A program made the translations under genes and the position numbers. From positions 58,921,735 through 58,985,734 of the forward strand of contig CM060947.1 of NCBI GenBank assembly GCA_030765055.1: a stretch of 64,000 nt of DNA. Direction: 5' to 3'. The notes under the pieces were generated by a model. The model made no database searches. It saw only the letters and a program-made list of their open reading frames with translations, and had not been told where the DNA came from. Position 1 is the stretch's first letter. Every line of letters begins with the position of its first letter. This stretch comes from Mantis religiosa (taxonomy: Eukaryota > Arthropoda > Insecta > Mantodea > Mantidae). Shown in pieces: positions 58,335 to 64,000 of the stretch.

Positions 58335-58465
58335 TTCTTTGTTTCAAATGGGAAGGTGTTTGTACTTGAGTGCTACTAGGTGAGCAACCAATCGGAGTTC
58401 TGCGGTGTTGTCGTATTGCATTCCCGCTAAGTGATGTGTGACAAGCGCCAACCTAATCAAACTGT

Positions 58466-58676
58466 ATTTTTTATTTATTTTATGTCCTCCAACATTAAGT
58501 CATATCGGACGATGAATGGAATGGGCGAAATGATGCTCAATGAGCTCAGGGTCCATAGAGCTTAAGGTTACCCAGCATTCGTCTTTCAGGATAGTGGAAA
58601 ACCCTGGAAAAATCCTTATCCAGGTAACTCACCCAGACCGAGATTCAAACTCGGGACCTCTTGAACGTGACCAATC
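58466..58676 (-). mobile_element. tRNA-derived SINE, minus strand
   Basis: On the complement, a tRNA-like head with B box GAGTTTGAATCTCGG (58644-58658 region) is followed by GGGTGAGTTACCTGGATAAG, CCAGGGTTTTCC and CCATTCCATTCATCGTCC. It ends in an A/TAAA-rich tail (plus-strand TTTTTTATTTATTTTA). Body shared with 14248-14462 and 63925-64000. Confidence 0.75.
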
Positions 58677-59507
58677 TGTATGAAATACTATTCACGCTAA
58701 GACAAAAATTCAGATTTTGCCAAAACTGATCCATGTGGAAGGTAGAGAGTAATGCATCTAACATAACCAAGAAACCCCATATTTTGAGCTCAAATAGTTT
58801 TCCTTATACATATAAATAAACTAAATACCATTATATTATAACAATGCTTTGCGACGTAAGCACTGTAATGAATATCATTATCGGTTAGCGTGTATGCATG
58901 AATGTATATTTGAAATTACTCAGAACTGAAACGTAAACATTTGACATGATGTGGTAAAAGAAATATGTAGGTACTTTGCATAAGCCAAGGTGTTTGTTAA
59001 ATTCGATGAGAGGAAACGGTACACTTCTTGCTAGTCTGGCAGAACGTGTTTGGTCACATTATATCTTTGTTTATGAATTGTTAGTAATCTCTATTTATTC
59101 TAGAGAGTTCAAAGCAGCATTATTCAGTTACTCTTCCATGAAAAAGTGTATCAGCTGGATCAATGAGACGCGAGCCACATTCCTCCCCCCCCCCCCCTCC
59201 ACCCTTACTACTGCTAGAATAATCCAATTGGGTTAATATGGGCTCAAATTGTATTGTAAACAGAAATAATATTTTTAAACTGACTGACGTTGAACGACAT
59301 ATTCACAAAGAAATTGACAAGGAACACAACAAGACTGGGAAAACTGCGTGAGACATCAAATAAACTAGAAGAAGATGACTTTTGGAAACAAATAGCAGGT
59401 AACGAGATTTTGAAACCTATCATCATAAATTTGCAGTACTCAGAACGTTGAAGACAATGACAATGACGAATTATCTTTTAACGTAAGTAACATACACAGC
59501 TATACCC

Positions 59508-59765
59508 GGCCGCGCCGTGGCTCAGTGGTTGGACCGCTTGGCTCTCACCAAGGCGGCCTGGGTTTGATCCCAGGCGTCCGCAAAGTGAGATTTGTGGTGG
59601 ACAACACGGCGCTGGGTCGGATTTTCTCCGGGACCTCCGGTTTCCTCCGTCATCTCATTCCACCGGTGCTCCATCTTCATCTCATGTATCATCAGTGTCA
59701 CCGCCTGCGGTACCGTATGTAGTAAAAGTGGGCGTTAAACACTACACACAACAACACAACAACAA
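59508..59765 (+). mobile_element. tRNA-derived SINE, plus strand
   Basis: The head GGCCGCGCCGTGGCTCAGTG has an A box (TGGCTCAGTGGTTGG) and a B box (GGGTTTGATCCC), and a tRNA-like fold is possible. The body contains TCTCCGGGACCTCCGGTTTC and CCGTCATCTCATTCCACCGG. The tail is GGGCGTTAAACACTACACAC followed by (ACAACA)n. It inserted inside the TIR element. Confidence 0.8.
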
Positions 59766-60080
59766 TTCACAGCCATACGGATGCACTGCTGGTATTTTCG
59801 TTGGATTGGAAAAATAATAATTCATAAACTATAATTTTAAACTAAATATTCAAACCATTTGCGTAATATACGAATATCCACGAATATCAACACCTGTATT
59901 ATTATAAACCTTTGGAAAATTCAGTTTGCGTTCCCTTAGGTATACCACCAAGAAGACTCGCAAGTGTGCGAGAGAGAGGGAAATATAAAAAGAGTGGGGG
60001 TAACGAGGTGGCAACAGTGAAGGCTCTATTGCATCTGATTCGCTACAGGCGAGAACTCTTTCCATTTGAAACACATAATA

Positions 60081-60285
60081 GTCATATTGTCGGGCTTAGC
60101 TATGAATATTATAAGTGATTTGAAGAAAACCAATAACACCACGAGTCACGCAAACGAGTAGCTATATAAAAAGAGCATGCATCGGCTAGGAATCGAACGC
60201 GGGCCGCCCATGTGGCAGGCGAGCATTCTAGTACTGAACCACCGACGCACGGGCCAACTTTTCCAAATGACCATTGAGTAACGGT
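60081..60285. repeat. Second-type duplicated block (copy 2), Gly part
   Basis: Resumes the paralogy with 26110-26530 after the TIR element. A (CAT)n/(ATC)n run at about 60287-60330 leads into the LINE fragment. Confidence 0.8.
60178..60248 (-). pseudogene. tRNA-Gly(GCC)-like pseudogene
   Basis: Counterpart of 26204-26274. The anticodon GCC is kept, but the acceptor (GCGTCGG end), D loop (AGTACTAGAATGC), anticodon stem (CTCGC/ATGGG) and T stem are mispaired. Confidence 0.78.
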
Positions 60286-60287
60286 GT

Positions 60288-60331
<44 letters not shown>

Positions 60332-60359
60332 TATCATCATCAACATTCAAGATAGACCT

Positions 60360-60719
60360 GTTTCGGCTCAGAAGGGATCTTTCCGGCGTCTCCGTGGTCT
60401 TCCAACATCTCTAATACCAACTGATTTATACTGCAAGGCCTATTTGGTGAGTCTTTCTTCTGCATTCGAGAGAGATGATCTTGCCATTTCAGTTTGTACT
60501 CTCTGAGTTTGTCGTTTCAAGTAGATAATTTTAGTTTTTCTCTTATGGTTTCACTTTTAATGTGATCTTTAAGACTACAGCCAGCTACGTACTTCAAAAA
60601 TTTCATTTCAGCCGTTTCAATTATTTTTTTATTAGTTTTGTTCAAGGTCCAGGTCTTGGCTCCATAAGATATAGCAGGGACTGCCATACCTTTTCTGAGC
60701 TGCTTGAGTAAGTACGTTT
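60360..60719 (-). mobile_element. LINE RT C-terminal fragment (copy 3)
   Basis: Paralogue of 26590-26982 by segmental duplication: complement contains MAVPAISYGAKTWTLNKT-like and VAGCSLKDHIKSETI-like codons, with more frameshifts. Confidence 0.8.
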
Positions 60720-61095
60720 TTACTTGGATGAGTTACCAGAACGATCACAAAGCCCCCTACCAGGAAGACCAGTGTTTAGGTTCGGAGTGCTCTCTCCTAG
60801 AAGATTGCCGACCAAGGCTATGGAGTTTTCTCCTCCCCCTCTATTGTATTAACCCCAATAGTAGGGTTGCTTCTTCCACCAAACATACCGTACCGAAAAT
60901 TTCTTCCGCCAGGTTTGTTGTTGAAGACTTCACCCCTAACCATGGGCAAGGGTTTATCTTTAGGAGGTTTTTAGTTTCCAAGGCGACAGAAGGCCTTCCT
61001 TGTATACAAGGTGGACTGCTTATCCCGGCAGTCTCTCGGCTGGCTGATTGCAGTCTAGACCCTGGGCGATGGGGTCGCCACATCCCTACGCCGGT
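60720..61095 (-). mobile_element. SINE-like repeat, copy 3
   Basis: Paralogue of 26983-27350 (ATGAGTTACCAGAACGATCA ... GATGGGGTCGCCACATCCC). Frames across it are fortuitous. Confidence 0.7.
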
Positions 61096-61215
61096 CAGGT
61101 GTTTCATAACTATCATTTAAGCTTGACGTCACACCTTGACCATTGGGTACATTTATCATAGGTACATTTTTTTGATTCGCTGATATTCATCAGGTCGACA
61201 TTGGTCTCTGGGATT

Positions 61216-61272
61216 GACATTGGCCGAGAGCCGAGGTTCTAATCACTCAGTGACGGTGCGGCCACACGGTCA
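61216..61272 (-). pseudogene. Chimeric tRNA-like remnant (copy 2)
   Basis: Same fusion as 27470-27525: GACCGTGTGGCCGCACCGTC on the complement leading into a SINE-head-like stretch. Confidence 0.45.
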
Positions 61273-61498
61273 CTGGATCTCTTTATTTCAGCTCTTTATA
61301 TGTTGTTATCACATATTACTAAACTGTGCCATTTTTCAGGTTTTCTAATACGAACAGATCATTCTTCGAAACACTAAAATAAGTCCTCCTCGACAAGCCC
61401 GTTTATCTAGGATCTGTCCTCTACGAACTGGCTGGTTTTGTTTACCATAGACATATGCCCTATTAAGTGGAAACTGATCAGCAGGAAGAGAGGTGGTG

Positions 61499-62270
61499 AT
61501 GGGTACGAGGTGCGTTAAAATTATAACACCTCCTCCTTTTGTAAGAACTGGGACCAGATAGAAACTTCTGCTGTTTTTAAAATACACGTGGACTCTTTGT
61601 GAATGCGTGACAGACATGGCAGCCCTGTACAGTGCATAGAGCTATAGTGGCAGCGACGAGACTTAGGATTGTTTTTTATACTTAAAATGGCGACGTTTTC
61701 ATTACAATAACACCGCGTAATCATTCGTTTTCTCCATTTCGTGGTATGACACCCATTAAAATTCATCGCCAGTTGAGTGAAGCATGTGGTGATCGTGCCA
61801 TAGATGTGTCTAATGTCTGTTCCTGGCTGCGACCGTTCAATGAAGGCAGAACATCGTGTGACAGCAAACCAAAACAGTCACGGCCTCGCACCAGCCGGTG
61901 TGAGAACATGATCCATCTAGTGGAGAACGTTGTTTTGGAGTATTGAGTATTTTCAGATCTTCATGCAGGATTGTGTGCACAGATCCCACGGAAATGTCAG
62001 TTTTGGGGGCGATGTCTGAACTGTCTTGGTTTGTCGTCTCACGATGTTCTGCCTTCATTGAACTGTCACACCCAGGAATCCACATTAGACACATCCATGG
62101 TACCATCACCACATACCTCACTCAACTGGCGATGAATTTCAATAGGTGTCACACCATGAAAATGGAGAAAACAAATGATTACACGCTGTCGTACAATGAA
62201 AACGTCGCCATTTTAAGTTTCAAAGACAGTCCTAACTCTCGTCGCTGCCACTATAGTTCTATGCACTGTC
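61499..62270. mobile_element. Fold-back mariner remnant (copy 2)
   Basis: Same design as 27749-28483. A left arm with a mariner N-terminus (61746-61946: TPIKIHRQLSEACGDRAIDV, RTSCDSKPKQSRPRTSR) is followed by a right arm that is its inverted, internally deleted copy (complement of about 61945-62260, with SVHTILHEDLKILN). Here the right arm extends further outward than in copy 1 (to the sequence mirroring 61627-61690), so the hairpin is nearly complete. A stop replaces an early codon (TTACAATAACACCGC). Confidence 0.85.
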
Positions 62271-62960
62271 CATTACTTGATCACTGACTATCCTTCGCTA
62301 TTGCCCAACTGTTATATCTCCTATACTTTCAGGCTTAACATGTATTTAGTAAATAGTATATTCCATATTGACAATATCTCATTCAGGCGCAGAGCAGACT
62401 TTCTACGAATTTTTATGAATGCCGTCATTCTGGTTTGAAAAATATCATTTTCCAAAACTGAACGTATGCCTTATTGTTCTTGCGATCCTTAGCACGGTAT
62501 TATAGCAAAGATAATACACGATTAGCTAAAATTGAGAAAGAGAACTGCCAAACGTGTTAAGAAATCCTGACATATTTGCATTTTCAGACTCTTTCTGCCA
62601 TTTCAGCGTATTGGGTTTGCTGAACTGGTGTATTTTCTTCAATGAATTTTGTATTGCATCCTACACATACACAGTCTAGATATTTCTAAACAAAATATGT
62701 ACATTGCATAAATTCAGGACTTCTAGATTTTCAGTCTAACGGTCTTCCAGCTGAGCTATTTCGGCTTGATCGAGCAAAACCGCCTGAGCTGCTGAACTTA
62801 CTTTACATTTCTGGAGCCTTTGCCAGTGGATATTCATAAACGAAATATTTTGCCACATTTAGCAATGGATAAATCGTGAATCTAAAACTCTCTCAACAGA
62901 CCTATATCTGCAGCATAATGCAAGGAATGCGGTTCTATATATAGTTCTATTACTTAATAA
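62271..62960. repeat. Degraded Phe-part block
   Basis: Distant relative of 17070-18200: TTATATCTCCTATACTTTCA, CTCATTCAGGCGCAGAGCAG, then a wrecked tRNA-Phe and CTCTCAACAGACCTATATCT. Confidence 0.7.
62704..62765 (-). pseudogene. tRNA-Phe pseudogene
   Basis: The D arm and the anticodon region (AGACTGAAAATCTAG) are recognisable, but the T arm and 3' acceptor strand are lost and the loop is altered. Confidence 0.75.
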
Positions 62961-63924
62961 CATCTTTAAATATATCTTTAAAAAAATCTTTAATAAATGT
63001 AGTAAATATTGATGTAATGTTTTCCATTACACTGTGCTGATTTAGTAAAACAAATATGTGCATTTATATTCCCAGTCTATTTATGTTTAACATGGGCGAT
63101 AGAGTAGTACAACGGTTTCGTTTGTAGTTCTCGTGATAGGAGCGTAGGTCAATTCGCATCATGTATGAGTAGCTAATATGAAGTACGACTATGTTTCTAC
63201 AGACTAAACGCCGTATGTCCACTCATTCCACCGCCATTTTCATCATCAACCTGCCATCGAGGGTAAGGGGCTATGCTCTCTAGGTACCTCCACCTCAGAA
63301 ATGGATGCGGTGATCACTTGGTGGGAAGACGTAACTTCGACCATATATGAGTGCGTTAGAGGCGAGGGCGATATTGGCCTAGCATAAAAGAATCAATGAT
63401 ACTTTGTATACCAAAATTAATCCTGGTCGAGGTGAACAGTTACTTTCTTAGAAAAAAAAAAAAAGAGTAGGGTGGAAACAGGGAAGCCTCTATGTAATGT
63501 CTCTATAAAGTAGTCAATTTAGAAAAGTGTGTCCAACGTCTTCTCTATTGAGCTAATGACGTCATCTTGTCACTTTACTCCCACTCCTTCGTTTTGCTCG
63601 CGAGGCATTACTCCTTCACTTAACCATGCATTAGAAGTTTGCTTTCGAACCCCAAGACTGGGTCATAGCTAAGCGAACAGTAGGCTGAGTCCCTCTTTCA
63701 CAGAATATTTCTAACAGCCAAATAAAATAGCACACGTAATTTCTGAGTACGAATAAAAGAGCATGTTAACAAATTATGTTATTTTAAAATCAACTAATAA
63801 GCTACTTAAAATAAAATAAACACACTAGAAAAGTTTTAGTCTCTCTAAGGCACTTGTTAATCTAATCCTAAAGCACTTTATTCGAAATGTTACACTATAC
63901 CATTAAAGGCAAATGTTATATTTT
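62961..63924. other. Unassigned sequence at the right end
   Basis: No tRNA, coding domain or paralogue elsewhere in the window was recognised. The part at 63200-63420 is less AT-rich than its surroundings and may be another repeat family. Confidence 0.35.
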
Positions 63925-64000
63925 CTTTTTTTATAATTTTGCGATGAATGGAATGGGTGAAATGATGCTCAAATGAGCCCAGGGTCCTTAGAGCTTAGAG
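63925..64000 (-). mobile_element. SINE 3' part, cut by the window end
   Basis: CGATGAATGGAATGGGTGAA and GATGCTCAAATGAGCCCAGG match the SINE bodies at 58466 and 14248 in the same orientation, with a T-rich left end as tail. Confidence 0.8.

Larger units (their letters stand above)
58333..60080. mobile_element. TA-flanked TIR element carrying nested SINEs
   Basis: Element 58335-60078 (1744 bp). The left end TTCTTTGTTTCAAATGGGAA and right end, inward on the complement, TTATGTGTTTCAAATGGAAA are inverted repeats. It is flanked by TA (58333-58334 and 60079-60080). The uninterrupted site is at about 26103 (cggacctagtcatattg). Two SINEs lie inside. Frames at 58976-59236 and 59244-59426 show no known transposase motif. 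TA duplication suggests a Tc1/mariner-type or related element. Confidence 0.8.

Noticed and set aside
60287..60330. CAT/ATC tandem run considered as a CRISPR-like or regulatory array
   Set aside because: Simple trinucleotide microsatellite giving poly-Met on one strand; no spacers.
60704..61120. 138-codon plus-strand frame
   Set aside because: Lies across a SINE-like repeat in antisense; the paralogues at 13.5 and 27.0 kb do not keep the frame.

Overview
The window is nuclear DNA of an arthropod, most likely an insect. It is AT-rich and non-coding, with eukaryotic tRNA genes lacking encoded CCA, Pol III-type T-run terminators, mariner, Ty3/Gypsy, LINE and SINE relics, and a small insert that looks like the 3' end of insect mitochondrial 12S rRNA. 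A cockroach or termite is plausible but is only inference. I see no intact host protein-coding gene. Every protein signal I recognise belongs to a broken transposable element or to a multicopy, transposon-like family.

The backbone is an amplified tRNA locus. One segment carries, on the minus strand, tRNA-Ser(AGA), tRNA-Arg(TCG), tRNA-Phe(GAA), tRNA-Gly(GCC) and a decayed Arg-like tRNA. It recurs at about 6.3-21.6 kb (block A), 28.5-32.5 kb (block B, from Phe onward), 35.6-46.5 kb (block C) and 49.6-56.4 kb (block D, Ser to Phe). A second segment (Phe, Gly, LINE/SINE composite, fold-back mariner) recurs at about 24.5-28.5 kb and 56.7-62.3 kb. About 25 tRNA genes or tRNA fossils are present, from canonical to wrecked. 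One plus-strand Gly-type gene at 33460-33530 carries a Ser (GCT) anticodon. Long (TTTA)n arrays sit just before the start of blocks A and C.

Because the blocks are paralogous, many insertions can be dated against an empty site elsewhere in the window. These are: a Gypsy LTR element (390-6275, TSD ATAA); a TA-flanked TIR transposon at 15824-16988; a hairpin element at 17274-17697 with a 13-bp TSD; a family of about 1.47-kb elements with about 400-bp inverted ends (18221-19694 and relatives); a 214-bp insert with a 12-bp TSD (52875-53088); a TIR element with nested SINEs (58335-60078); a 5'-truncated SINE (14248-14462); and a LINE 3' end (about 38209-38600). A mariner with clear ITRs lies at 48349-49609.

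The most interesting signal is a recurring 35-nt motif with the catalytic-core layout of a minimal hammerhead ribozyme: CTGATGA, a stem-loop, GAAACGTC or GAAACGTT. It occurs in the inverted arms of two otherwise different element families, in opposite orientations at the two ends. This is reminiscent of the hammerheads described in terminal repeats of Penelope-like retroelements, but I see no Penelope coding sequence here. Other notable points are the mitochondrial-rRNA-like filler inside the Gypsy integrase region, fold-back mariners made of inverted transposase N-terminal fragments, and anticodon drift among tRNA copies.
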